From Pempheris klunzingeri (taxonomy: Eukaryota; Chordata; Actinopteri; Acropomatiformes; Pempheridae): 64,000 nt of DNA. The stretch lies in assembly GCF_042242105.1 (NCBI RefSeq), contig NC_092014.1:5367874-5431873 (forward strand). Direction: 5' to 3'. Of the stretch, positions 37,376 to 54,650 are shown piece by piece. The notes under the pieces are model-generated. The model searched no databases. It saw nothing but the letters and a program-made list of their open reading frames with translations, and was not told where the DNA came from. The translations under genes were made by a program, and so were the position numbers. Position 1 is the first letter of the stretch, and each line of letters opens with the position of its first letter.

Positions 37376-39261
37376 CACATTCTTGTAGAGGAAGTACAAT
37401 AAAACTCTCCTCTGTTTCTGTTAGACGCTTGCGATGAATTTGCACATACAGAATTTTCATTTATTCATTTCTTTGGTGAATTGCCACACTGCTTTGAAAG
37501 AAGGGCACCATCATTTGTACCTGAATTATTATTTTTACAGGGGAGCAATCTTTTTGAGGGTGTTATTTATCAATACATATATAAAATGTCCATATTAAGT
37601 ATAATTTTTCATAGTTAGCAGTCTGCAAAAGGTGTACATGCTAGCGCTCTGCTTACCACAATGAACTTTTCTTGTCCCCTATGTTTCCTGTGTGTATCTC
37701 TACGTTCAACTACCAGGGGAAGAATAGCAAAAATAAAAAACAGTAATGATGATAAAGAAGTTGTTGTTACTTTAGACATTTAGTATCAAAGATATTTAAA
37801 AAAAAAAAAAAAACATGAAATATTTATTTCCTACATTAAGAACATGCAAGTGAAAACTAACTCAATTGAACTAACTTAACTTATTGTCTTCATGATCAAA
37901 GGAGAAGTGCAAAAAAAATACAACAAGCTGTGCTGCTGATGAAGGTCAATAATAAAAATCGCATTCAGGTAAACACCATTATCATGTGTCTATGAAGATT
38001 CATATAAACACTAAAACACACAGTGTTTATATGCCTGATCTCCCTACCAGTCTTCTAAAACATCTTCAAGTACCTTCAACAAGTCCAGCTGACTTTTGCT
38101 CAACTCCTAAGGAATAACCATTATCATAATATATAGTCATGTTTAATGTTGTTAAAACATCCATGTGACATATCTGACTTGACCAAGAAAGACCACACAA
38201 GTGAGAAATGTTTAAGTGTCTTACCGTGGAGCTCCGCTAATGAGACAGACGTTCTGACAGAAGTTAATCTGCTGAAAATGCTTTTAATACTTTTAGTTTC
38301 TAACTGAGACTGAAAAACAGGAAGTGTGACCACTGCAAACCACAAGCACACAGACACAAGTTCAAGTAACAGAGAACAAGACTGACTAAAGAACTGAGTT
38401 CAATAGTTCCCCTATTAAAACTCGTGTGAACCCAAGAAAAAGCACATATGTTAACCACAATGGGACATTTCCCTCAAGAAAATTATGTTTTCATCTGATT
38501 GTGTCTCTTATTATACATTTAACCAAGTTTCAAGCAAATCCACTGAAGTTGACGTGCCGTTTGAGTTGTTTATCCATCATACACAATAAGTCCATATCAG
38601 AGTTTTAAAGTTATAAAGACTTACATTAGATGAGTATTACTACAGAATATTTTGAGCTAAGTGTGTAAAGTGCCGTTTTTAGATATTCAATAATAAAAAA
38701 TTGACAGTTTAGCTGGCAAAACTGTAATAGACTGTGCCGTCTTTTTGATTAATTTTTAATGTTAGCCTCTAGGAGGTTCTATACAGAAACCCAGCAGAAA
38801 AATAAAGAATTCAAAGATACTAAGTATGCAGATAAGATAAATCTGTTAAAGAAAAAGTCAGACAGAAACTAATAACTTAAAGCTAACAAGAGTCCCTTTC
38901 CCTCTGTGTGTAAAGCTTAAAGAAGACAGCCATCAAAATTTAATTTAACCATCCAAAATGTCACATTGCAGCTCACAATAACTGAACTGATAAAATAACT
39001 GATGAGTATCTATCGAACTATTTCAGCAGAAACCTGAAAAAGTTAATCATGACATAGTTATGCCATAAAACTGGTTAAGGACCTGGCACAGGTGACATTC
39101 AGCTTCACATTCACTCCTTTCCTGGTTATTTTGCTGGGTTTATTTCATATCAGTAGTTTTTTTGAGAACGGTATGTCGTCCCCTCACGTTCCTGCTGACA
39201 CCAGGTGGAAATGACAAGCATCTGCAGGTACCTCTGCAAGTCTGAGGCAGCAGCTTTAATC

Positions 39262-39465
39262 CCAGGATCCACACTTTTAACCCATTACAATTAACATGTT
39301 CTGACCATATTTTATAAAAACGTTTATATGAAACGGCTTCAAAAAATAGTGCTGTGGCATATACTTAACATTTCAGATCTTGGACAGTAGGGGTGGTATC
39401 TCAGAAATAAGTTCAGAAATGTGTTCCTTGTGGTCCTTTTAGTCTGTTTTATATCCCCCATAATT
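39262..39465 (-). repeat. Dispersed repeat, inverted copy of 23893-24090
   Basis: Reverse complement of the block in SOUL intron 1; shared modules include tggtccttttagtctg and ggacagtagggg. Copies about 15 kb apart in opposite orientation. Confidence 0.75.
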
Positions 39466-39848
39466 ATACTGAAAGGAGAAAAGGGTTCTTATGGGCTAAA
39501 TGTATCTCAGCCACAGGATCTGGTCACTCAGCTGTTGATAATCGACAAACCTTTTTCCTGGGAGACAGTTTGATTCATCAGAGTAGTACAGGCAGGATAA
39601 AAATGAATTATGGCTGAATACCATTCAGCTGCTTTAGTTTCAGGCTCCTGATATTGTTCCCACTCGTTCACACTCTTGTGGCTTATTGGGACACTTGAAC
39701 AGAACAGATAATGCACATACACGTATTATATTGTTTATTAAACCATTCATGTTCGTATGCAGCTCACAAATGTTAAAAAGGGTGTTTCCAGAAAGTATCA
39801 TTTCAACGCTGTTATTAAAATATGTAAAAACTATAGTAAAACCAATAA

Positions 39849-40049
39849 TTAACCCTTTATAGGGCACTCATTGAAATACTTAGAAATAAAAAATTTCAAC
39901 CCTAGACCATTACTGGTGGTCATGACAAGACTTTTTTTCTTTTGTGAGTTTTTCAAAATAAAATGTAATGTTATGATGAAAATCAAGGTCAATGTAGTTA
40001 CCATATATGGTTTCTTGCCGGTCTGTCATGTTGCCCGATAAAGGGTTAA
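39849..40049. mobile_element. MITE with TTAA-ended terminal inverted repeats
   Basis: The left end is TTAACCCTTTATAGGGCA. The right end in reverse complement is TTAACCCTTTATCGGGCA, 17 of 18 bases identical. Length about 201 bases with no coding frame. A TTAA at each tip fits a piggyBac-like target site, but that family is inferred. It lies 17 bases beyond the stop codon of pyrin gene B. Confidence 0.82.
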
Positions 40050-40066
40050 AAAAATGTTTTGTGAGG

Positions 40067-40602
40067 TTATTTATTGATGGTTATATTCCATGATCCAGAG
40101 GTGCCCCCGGTGCCCGAGGGGGCGATGATCACACTTCCTTCCTGTGCCATCATAGTGGCAGGAGCAGCAGCAGCAGGGGGAGCAGGAGGTGCTGCGGCAG
40201 AGGAGGAGGTGGAGGATCCAGCTGTCCTGGTCTCTGCAGATAAAAAATTCAGATGTGGAGATGCAGTATAAACATTAAAAACTGTATGGAAACAGACTTT
40301 GATTACTTAGTGACTTTGAGGAACTCATCATCAGAAACTCAGCACGCACTCTGTAACTCCACTGCAGCTTTGTTGTTGTTCATCTTCTTCAGAATCGCAA
40401 CGCTGATGTCCACGGCCAAGTCTTCACCGTAGCGGTCTATCAAAGTACTCACAGTCTCAGGCCGGAATGTCGTCTCCAATAGGGACTTAGGAATTGGTTT
40501 GCAGCTGTCCAGGATTTTCATGGAGAGGTACCACTTAAATGTTTTAAAGTCATCACTGCCCAGCTCTTCTAGAGTCTCGAGGAGAAGCTCTGGAACCAGC
40601 AT
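40067..40602 (-). CDS. Small pyrin-domain protein B with C-terminal SVIIAP motif
   Basis: Two coding exons: 40602-40350 and 40233-40067, giving 139 residues. Residues 1-84 are a pyrin domain: MLVPELLLETLEELGSDDFK, then PIPKSLLETTFRPETVSTLI, then LAVDISVAILKKMNNNKAAV. The domain closely parallels gene A, so the pair is a tandem duplication. The second exon encodes an Ala/Pro/Ser-rich linker and then SVIIAPSGTGGTSGSWNITI near residues 118-137, two residues before the stop. The first exon's donor is GTGCGT, weaker than most here; reading through it would stop within three codons (SAC then TGA), giving a pyrin-only product. The acceptor before 40602 (TTTTCAG) implies an upstream non-coding exon. 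Confidence 0.82.
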
Positions 40603-40774
40603 GTCTGCTCACTGAAAAGGCAGAAGACGGGAAGTTAGATTCAGGATTAGCCATTAATGTTGAAGGAATAATTCAACAATACTACAATTGTTTTGTTGCC
40701 AAAGTTAAATGAAGAGATTGATACCACTCTCATACAGGGGTGGGGGGTTATGTGCAAGACTAGAGCTGCATCTA

Positions 40775-41115
40775 CCCATCTACCCATCCATCCATCCATT
40801 ACTTATACCGCCTATCCTTAAGGGTCCTGTGCGGGTCTGGAGTCAATCCCAGCTGAGAGGTGGGGTACACCCTGGCCTGGTCGCCAGTCAATCACAGGGC
40901 CAACACATAGAGACACACTCATGCTCACACCTACGGGCAATTTAGAGTCACCAATTAACCTGCATATCTTTGGGCTGTGCACGCAAGCATGCAAGCACGG
41001 GGAGAACATGCACACCCCACACAGAAAAGCCTCAGGTTCAAACCACAAACCTGCCGGCCAGCGGATTTGAAACCGGAACCTTCTTGCTGTGAGGCAACAG
41101 TGCTGCGCTGCCTCT
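40775..41115 (-). repeat. SINE/LINE-tail-like dispersed repeat
   Basis: Inverse copy of the family at 17990-18228. On the minus strand it carries 'ggtttcaaatccgctggccg', 'gtgcatgttctccccgtgct', 'ggtgactctaaattgcccgt' and ends in GGATGGATGGATGG, a simple tail typical of retroposed elements. Confidence 0.78.
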
Positions 41116-41798
41116 AAATAAAATAGAATAAATAATTCAATAATGCTGATGCAGATCAGTTATAAGCATTAATTAGAACAGCTTTTCAGTTGCCAGGATG
41201 TCTTTCCGTTAGCCCGTAGCTAAAAAGGCCCTAATCCATCAGGACCCAGTGGACTATTCAACCACTTATACCTGCTATAAAAGCCATAATTCTCCCTCTC
41301 TTATTAGGCTGCGCAGCTAAAAACCAGTATAACACTCTTTTGCCAAGCCATTCTGCTAGGGGCATCCGCCTGCTCTCCTCGTGAGGCAGGAGCTGCGTTA
41401 GTGTAGTTGATAAAATGCTGTTGGTTGTAATAGATGTTATTAATCCAATCAACATTCTTATTTTGAGTTATCCAGATAAATATGGACTCTAAGCCGGCCT
41501 TTGTCTCATTTTGTGCTTTGAACTCCCCAGGAATACCTCTAGGCTGTGGGATGCTGACTAAATAAATGAGTGGATCAGGGCTGTGTAGTAATTTTGCTCT
41601 GCGAATGTGATGGTGAACTGTTGGCTTCTGTAAAAACTCATTCACTCCACTATATGTTCCATTTACTGTCATCTTTAATCTCACTATTGCACACAGTCCA
41701 GCCCAGTGTTGTGGTGTTTACTTTGCAGTAATAATAGTAATGGCCCAAATGTTCTGCAACTCTTTTCCTGAACCACATTGGAGGGGTTTCCTGGTGAA

Positions 41799-42124
41799 CT
41801 AAAGGGCCACTCCGGTTATTTAATATTGCATTATTATGAAGTTAGGGGAACACTCAAAACTGAAGCAGCAGGGGCTGATCTCTCCTGACTTTCAGCCCTT
41901 AGTATGATCTCAAGCTCCATAAACACTGGATCCTACATTTCCCACAATGCAAGTCGATATCATGTTACATCACCTTCTGACATCATCTGGGTCATTTCTT
42001 TCAAACTTTGGACCGCAGACCAGTGTGAGCTACAGCTGTTTTCACAGGCTGAGCAGCAGCCTACATCCCAGGATGATGGGTACACTAAACATGATGCGTA
42101 AAAGCAGCGGAATGCCCCTTTAAA
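41799..42124. mobile_element. Putative MITE
   Basis: The left end reads CTAAAGGGCCACTCCGG. The right end in reverse complement reads TTTAAAGGGGCATTCCG. Imperfect terminal inverted repeats about 326 bases apart, no coding frame. Confidence 0.62.
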
Positions 42125-42810
42125 GAGCTGTTTTATAATCACAGGAAGCTGAAGGAGGGTTTTCTCCAGCCAGGCGAGTCACATCTTGTGCCAATAATTA
42201 CGCACGGAGTAACTTACATCTACAAAGCATTACTAAATCATTTCTGAGCATTATGAGTAACTTACATGTACAAAGCATTACTAAATCACTTATAAGCATT
42301 ATTAAAGCCACTGATTACAGTTTAAACCCTTTACAAAGAGCGCGTAATTACATCAACTATCGCGTCATTCAGCTGTTATTATTATTATTATCATTATTAT
42401 TATTATAACCAGATGTGTGTGACGGCTCTCTGAAGGCTACAGCCAACACTTTGTACAGGATACATCGATATCCTGACGTGCATATGAAAACAAGAGCTGT
42501 TACCATCACAGTACACAGTCCTGACACACCCAGAGGAAAAACTGCTCACTTCAGCCGTAACTTTAATCATTTCAATTCAGGTTGCTGCAGCAGCTCAGCA
42601 CAGGACCGAAGTGGCAAGAAAAGTGAGTTTTAAGAAGCACAATAATGGAAAAACCGACCGTGTCTCCGACAGCCTGCAGATATTAGCGCCGAGAGGGAAT
42701 GTACAGAAAATGGCGCAAGTTATGGTCTACTTTCACTTTGACAGGAAGTTTGCGCAACGCAGCAGAGATGTGTTGAATGTTGAAGTGCTGAAAGAGACTG
42801 ACTGACTGAT

Positions 42811-42912
42811 AGGTAGACAGACAGACAGACAGACAGATAGATAGATAGATAGATAGATGGATGGATAGATGGATAGATGGATAGATGGATGGATAGATGG
42901 ATAGATAGATAA
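42811..42912. repeat. GACA/GATA/GGAT tetranucleotide tract
   Basis: Begins as (GACA)n, becomes (GATA)n and then interspersed GATG/GATA units. A short related tract lies at 49251-49278. Confidence 0.95.
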
Positions 42913-43725
42913 TGGCAGGAAAAGACAACACTACAGTTGTATATTGGTCAAAGCACAACAAAGCATCTGGTCTCATAATGTCAGTATTTCGATCTAAACT
43001 TCATTTAGAGAATTTCCAAACAAATATATTAATATAATATATATAAACAACCTTGGTGTGAAACGGCACGTTGAGCTCTAATTGAGATTTTAAATAGACA
43101 TCAAACAGAAAAAGAACGAAAGAAGAAAACTGCAGGAAGAAACATGAACAAACCCATTGGCAGAAAGAAGGATGTAGAACAATCAGCTCCACATCAAAGA
43201 GTGAAGGCGAGAGCATCCGTGGCCCTTTATATATAAAACTCTAGTTAGGCAGTATAAAGAATGATAAATCCCTCTTCAGGTCAGTGTTGTGTGAGACCAA
43301 CAGTACGGTACATTCATTTATTTGTTAACTTATATATCTATCATCTTTTATGATTATCAGTTTCAGTCACAGTTTGGTTAAGTTTGCACCAAAACTACTT
43401 GGTTAGGTTTAGGAAAAGATTCTTATTATTGTTGCATGTGTTATGAAGACTGTAGAAACGACAGGACCTGGTCCCAGTACCACAACACAGCGGGCAAATC
43501 GATAGCAATCAATAAAAAGTCATTTGATCAATCACAGCATAAAACTACAAGCACGGACCACCTGGTTTAAAATGTTCACCAGGAATTAAATTGGCACAAA
43601 TCTTTCCTCATTTTAAAAATCTCAAACATGGGCTTCAGATACGGCCGTAGCCATCGTTACCACCGCCAAGGTCAAACTGAAGAAAGAAGAAAAACAGAAA
43701 GCTCTTTGAATTTGACTGACGGCGT

Positions 43726-43772
43726 AGGAGGAGGAGGAGGAGGAGGAGGAGGAGGAGGAGGAGGAGGAGGAG
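43726..43772. repeat. (GGA)n microsatellite
   Basis: About 15 GGA triplets in intergenic DNA. Confidence 0.95.
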
Positions 43773-44488
43773 TTTCAAAGCTATGCTTCAGAGTACAGAG
43801 TAGCGGGAGCCTTCATTGAAATGTAGCAGAGTTAAAAGTACAATATTTGTCTTTGAAATGAAGTGGAGTTAAAGTCCTAAGTTTCCAAAACAAAAAAAAA
43901 GTACAGACGCTGGAAAAATGTACTTCAGTACAGTACTGAAGTAAATGTACTTATTTACTGTCCAGCCTTGCATAAACTAAGTCAGCTTTTCCATTTCTGG
44001 CGTAAACATATTGATTATAGCAGCTTTAACGAGATAAATGAAACGGTTAGATATGTAGATAGGATATATTTTTAATGTGAAGATGAAGACCATCATCATC
44101 ACCACCATCTTGTTGCTGCTGTTTACATTCATCCACTCAAAAAAAGATACGCCACTGAATCATTTCCTGTTTGTATACATATATATATAGTAAAATTTGG
44201 ATCTTTAATTATCTGGTCCATGTGTGTCTTGAAGGAGCAACAACTTCCATTTCGTTGTGCGATACAGTGACAATTAAATATCCTTGTATCCCTTTAGATA
44301 CATGGTTTTACCTGGACAGCTGTAATGATACAGACTTTTCCCCCAAAAATGGCTGAAGGCTGTAACAGTTCAACAACAGGTTTAATATTGATGATGCTGG
44401 TATTTCTGTGATCATACATCATCTCTGAATCTACCTACTGTTTTGTTTTCTCAAAAGCTCTACAGCAGCCCCTCTGTGTGTGGCTGCT

Positions 44489-44490
<2 letters not shown>

Positions 44491-44528
<38 letters not shown>
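44491..44528. repeat. (CA)n microsatellite
   Basis: About 19 CA units upstream of the ICAM-like gene; further short CA runs follow at about 44685-44728. Confidence 0.95.
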
Positions 44529-44532
<4 letters not shown>

Positions 44533-44881
44533 CAATACATGCTCATTCTTGCCCTCAGTGCTGCAGCTCTACACTGCATTATTCTTGACCCTCCCTTCCT
44601 TCCTCTCTTGATATACCAACAGAGAACGCCCATGGCGGGTTTCAGAGGCCAAAGCAAAAGAATCGCCTGATCATCAGCTTCAGACACACACACACCAAAA
44701 AAATGCACACACACACACACACCCACACCCCCATAAAAACCTGAAGTGTCTTGTGTTTTTCTCAGAAGTCTCAGGCTGTGACACTGCCAGCATCACACAG
44801 CCAGTAACCGCTGTTTCAGAGAGGCGTCACAGCAACAGCAGCAGGAGCCGTTTTATCTGGAAACAGGGAAACTAATCAAGG

Positions 44882-49983
<5,102 letters not shown>

Positions 49984-50294
49984 AACTCTCCTGAAAGACC
50001 CCATCGTGATCCGTGATTCCTCTTTCCATGCTGTCTGGATGAGCTGCTCCTGCTGTCAGGGAAGACTCACTGATTTGGGTCTCTCTTTTGTTCAAACGGA
50101 TCACATTTGGTTTAGTGTTGTCTTGTGCACCTTCATTTTCATTAGATTTCTCATTAGAAGCACGTAAGTTGTCTTTTTGAAAGCTTCTGCCAAGGTACAT
50201 TTTCTGTGTTATTAAACTGAACTCCATGTAATCTGGTAAATTTCATATACTCCAGACCGAAAGCCGCTCTAGAAATTCACTCTAGTCTTGTGCA

Positions 50295-50300
50295 AATAAA
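50295..50300 (+). terminator. Candidate polyadenylation signal of the ICAM-like gene
   Basis: AATAAA about 312 bases after the stop codon, the first canonical plus-strand hexamer there. Confidence 0.45.
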
Positions 50301-50870
50301 TAATCAACCATGTCTTTTTCTTTTAAAGAGGATATTTATCAACCGTCTCAACCCTTTGCCAAACACCGTTTTGGCTTTCTTGTGTAAATGTGTTCAACAA
50401 GGAGCTATCCAAGTGTTATCTACAGTTTTAACATTGCACATCACTAGGTCTTCCTCCACTAGTTACATTCTGTCTGCTGTATATTACAATGCTAAAACAT
50501 CTTGTGTGCATCAGCTGTACTTTCTTGTTTTAGCGAATAATTACAAAATTGTCAAATAACATAATCCCACTGAAACTGGTAACGTTTGTGTGAAACTTAA
50601 ATTCTGCTGGCACTGAAACCAAAACACATCCTTGATTTAGCAACTGTAGCGAATAAAAAGGTGGACAGTATCCAGATATTTCTGTGTGTGAGCAAGATTT
50701 TAAATGGTTTGAAATTGCAGTCAGGCCACTTTCACTGTCCATCACTCTTTAAAAAAAAGTCTAGTGCATCAATACTAAAACTTAATGCTTAGACTGCTTC
50801 AGTTGCTGTACTTCATCTTTCTAGAAAAAGCTAAAAACAAATGGTTACACAACATGTAAGCTCCATATTA

Positions 50871-51181
50871 TTTATTAAGTCAAAGCAAACCATACACATT
50901 TTAAACCAGAGGTAAAGGGTCATTGCCACAAGTGACTGTTTGAGCAGATGTCAAGTTTCTCTCAGAGTTTTATCAGAAACAGATAAGACGTTGGGTGCTC
51001 GCTGGTAAAGAAAAAAAAAAGTGCCTCTTCTACTTTCATGGGTCAAAAACAAAACACAAACACTACATCTTCAGCTAGACAACAAGGCAGATTAATATTA
51101 ACCTCTGCTGGGTAGTTCATTTCCACCTGATGTTGGTAAAGTAATTCCATCATGGGTCTACCACCAAGGACACCGCCCCAC
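50871..51181 (-). other. Possible terminal non-coding exon of ubinuclein
   Basis: A GTAAGT donor lies seven bases beyond the ubinuclein stop codon (exon end 51904), an acceptor TTCTAG precedes 51181, and AATAAA sits at 50876-50871 on the minus strand. Read together these suggest a 3' UTR intron of about 720 bases. It depends on splice consensus alone. Confidence 0.4.
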
Positions 51182-51910
51182 CTAGAAGGAAAAGACAAAT
51201 GCCAGACTTATCGTTTTCCGTCTGCTTCACAACATGTCTGGGCAGCATCAGTCAACATCGTACAGCTGTGTTCTTGGTACTGAAGCAAAATATCAGAATC
51301 TACAAGATATTTTGCAGGGCCTGATATCACATATTAGTATATCAGGTCATAAAATGTGGATGATTTTATGCCTTTGACATCCTAAAGAAAAATGTCTACA
51401 AAACAAAACTGAGCGCTTTTTTGGTTGTTGCACGGTGTCATAACAAGGACTATTGATAGTAATTTACTTGTTCACATGGTTTTATTACAAAATGTAATGA
51501 AAATATAATGATTGAAGATCCACCTATTAGCTTTTTTACTGAGCTTTCAACTACATCCCATGGACTTGCAGATGGCGTCATGGAAACCTGGCACATGAAC
51601 CCTGGGTTAAGAATATTTGGTCACACTGAACTTATGAAGTTTGAAAGACAAAAGATGCATTTACCAGGCTGAGAGGGTCTAATAAAAAGATATTTGATGC
51701 ATTGTGGGAAATGTAGAATGTCAGCTCACTGGTTTTGGTTGATACCTTTTTTTTATTTTATTTTTTCATATGTTTCTTGTGAGTCACTCAACTTCATGGA
51801 AGTGTGATATAAAAATCAGTGGAGTGAGTTTAAAAATTCTGCCAAACTCAGACTAAATAACTAAAGTCTACAAAAGTTTTAACAAAAAATAAATCCAACT
51901 TACTGTGTTG

Positions 51911-54605
51911 TCATTGTATAGTAGTGTCAGAATCATCAGAGATGATCTGCACCTGGGCAGCGTCCACGTGCCGGGCAAAGTCTCCAACCTGCAGCAGCCG
52001 AGGCAAAACCACCTGACACACCCCGCTCACTGGGAAACTGACTGGGCTGGACTGAGGCGGCGGCGGAGGAAGGGGAGGACTTTTGGCGTCCACCCCAAAG
52101 CTCCAGTGCCGAACAGAACGTTTGTACTTTGCAACGGCTGCCGCTAAGAGCTCCTGGGAGATGGAGAGAGGATGCTCTTGTGCCAGTGCCTGATCGGCGA
52201 GGAGATCCAGAAGCGAATGAGCCGGAGTGGGAGGGGCGTTGACCAGAGGTTCACCTGACTCTGCAGGTGTAGGATAACCAGCATCCTCTGCCACGCCCCC
52301 TCCTGTTTTACCCTCCATCTTTTTCAAGGTAGCAGCTTCCTTCTTCGCGGCATCCAGCGACATGGAACTGGAGTTGCTTGAGACGTAGTATACTTCTTGG
52401 GGGAGTCCCTTCAGTAGTGGAGATCCCTGGAGAACGCTGCAGCCATCAGACGTAGAGGGAGGACCACTGATGGATGGCTGCTGCTTCTTCTCAGGCCTGG
52501 CCCTCTTCACACTGAGTGAGACATCAAGTTTTTTTTACAATACAACCCAATCAAACTTTGCATATTATCAGTTGGAGCTTTAACTGCATCCACGCTATTT
52601 AATAGACAAAATAGTTGGGGCTTGTACTCACGGTAATGAATTAAAGGAGTTCAATATTTTCCTGCTCTCCCTTATCAGCACCCTGAAACAACAGAACATT
52701 GATGAAGAGAATGTCCACATGGACGATTAGGTAAAGAAGTCCCCTTTAATGTATGACAATCATATGGTTTAAGGTGTGAATTTGCATCAGTGTCATATAC
52801 CTGGATTGCATCCACCCTTTTGGCCAAAGTGGTTTGACTTCATTGTCTAGCAGGGTCTTAAGGTACTCCTCCATCTCCTGGCTCCCTTCCTTTTCCTTTT
52901 TACATCCCTCCATTTTCACCCTCAACACATGACTCAAGCACTCCCTGTGCCAGAGAAGATGTGACTACTTAGTCTCTCCTCCATCCCCATTCTCAGACCA
53001 CAAAAAGCCTAATTCTATCAAAGTGAGATTGAAGTATGAGATCATCTAAAATAATCCAATGATCTTTATTATATCTGACCTGATTTCCTCGTTCCATTTG
53101 AACAACTTCTTTGGGCCTCCTCTTTTCCCGCCTTTCTCCTCCACATTGTCCTCTGGGCTAACAGTCACCTTCTGTTTGCCCTCTTTCTCCTCCTCTGTGG
53201 CCCTGGCACACACATAAGCAGGTTTCGAGATGGGAAAAAAATATAATTTTCCATTGAACCCAAACCTTACGCAGAAAAAGCATACATGCATCTACGTATG
53301 TAGTCAGCCATCTTTGGATATTAGCTGTGCAGAAATGTTGGTTCATACAACATTCATGCCTTGTAGGTAATAGCTATTAGATCTGAATGATAGATTAGGA
53401 TTAGATCCTGAAGGTGGCGTCAATTTTGTTTAGACAAGGAATATCAGTGAAAAGGTTTCACATTTAGAGCCAACGCCACCTTTTGCTTGGTCTTCTCTTG
53501 GTACATTTTCCTGTCATGTGCAGTTTTGACATTATCACTGTAATAATGACATAATGGGTTTTGGCACATCTCATTTCCAGGTAGTGTTTCCATACCTTTA
53601 ATGTCACATTTGAACTCAATCAGTATGTAAGGACAAAAAAAAAAAGACCCGACATTTTAAAAACAAATAAAATTAAACAATGGAGGGAATTGCTTTCCAA
53701 AAAAAAATAAAATTAAATTAAGTAATTGAAGTATTAAATAGCCATTACCCTTGAACACATGCTGACAAACTTACTTTGAAGTCTTGACTTGTTCATATGC
53801 TTGACAGCTTTCATGGAAACATGCAATCTGCTCAGGCATAGCTTTGCCGATGGCCTCCTTCAGTCTGATAATGGGATCCTCCACATCAGGCGCTTCCTCC
53901 TGGTCAGTGGCAAACTCAAGCTAGTCATGCAAACAAAAAAACCTGAACACCACATAATTAATACTGTCATAAAAAAAAAAAATGCAACTCAAACATTAAA
54001 AACACTCACCACGTGTGCGAGTAACAGTTTTTTCACACGTTTGAGGAGTGTATCCCTGCTGCAGGGCAGGAAAGACGACAGGTGTGTGTACACCTTGGAG
54101 CGCAACTGGCCACCCTGTTCCCGACACTGTAATTCAATACTGGGCAAAGACACAGCGACAGAGCTGAGCAACGCATTTAAAACACTGCGTTTATTATCAC
54201 TATGGACAACTCACGCCAAGAACACATGGCTGTATGATTTAAAGACAGATTATACGACAGATGTGGCCAGATTTGAGTGTGACGGTACACGTGGCTCAGA
54301 AAAGGTTCTCCAGGAATCGCAGGACGGGTAAATCAATCCATCCAACGGTTTGTCAAAGTGACCTTAAGAATGGCACCGTACATCAAAACACTTTACACAG
54401 CAGTTTCAGAACCATCAGTGTATGAATGTAAAATATGTGTAGGATAATGACTGGGCTTTATACTGGCACTACACGTGCAGTCCATCTACCATAAAGACTC
54501 ATTCTCGTGACTGAAGAATCAAGAATATCAAACATCATCTGCAAGTGTGTAGCAGTTGAGGAGTCGCCGGTCAGTTTGTAGTTCATAAAAGTTTTAAAGA
54601 AAGAC

Positions 54606-54650
<45 letters not shown>

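Larger units (their letters stand above)
37169..40066. other. Region between the two pyrin genes
   Basis: Holds a (CAATT)n array with a repeat tail (37237-37375), a dispersed repeat (39262-39465, inverse of 23893-24090), a MITE (39849-40049) and otherwise AT-rich sequence. A possible 5' non-coding exon for gene A ends near 38226 at a GTAAGA donor. No other coding exon is seen. Confidence 0.6.
40603..44881. other. Intergenic region between pyrin gene B and the ICAM-like gene
   Basis: The genes on either side point away from each other. Contents: a SINE-like repeat (40775-41115), a MITE (41799-42124), a GACA/GATA tract (42811-42912), a (GGA)n tract (43726-43772), a repeat fragment near 43840-43980 and a (CA)n tract (44491-44528). 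Short open frames such as 41304-41684 (minus) and 42611-42805 (plus) show no domain or splice context. Confidence 0.6.
49984..51910. other. Convergent 3' ends of the ICAM-like and ubinuclein genes
   Basis: Contains both 3' UTRs. On the minus strand, a good acceptor (TTCTAG) at 51182 and an AATAAA at 50871-50876 suggest a separate final non-coding exon of ubinuclein. No coding exon is seen. The block 51530-51740 looks repeat-like, but I cannot name it. Confidence 0.55.

Noticed and set aside
42811-42912. GACA/GATA tract as a sex-chromosome (Bkm-type) marker
   Set aside because: Short GATA tracts are scattered through fish autosomes, and nothing else here indicates sex linkage.
53789-54331. 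180-codon plus-strand frame
   Set aside because: It runs antisense across two ubinuclein exons whose frame and splice sites fit the family.
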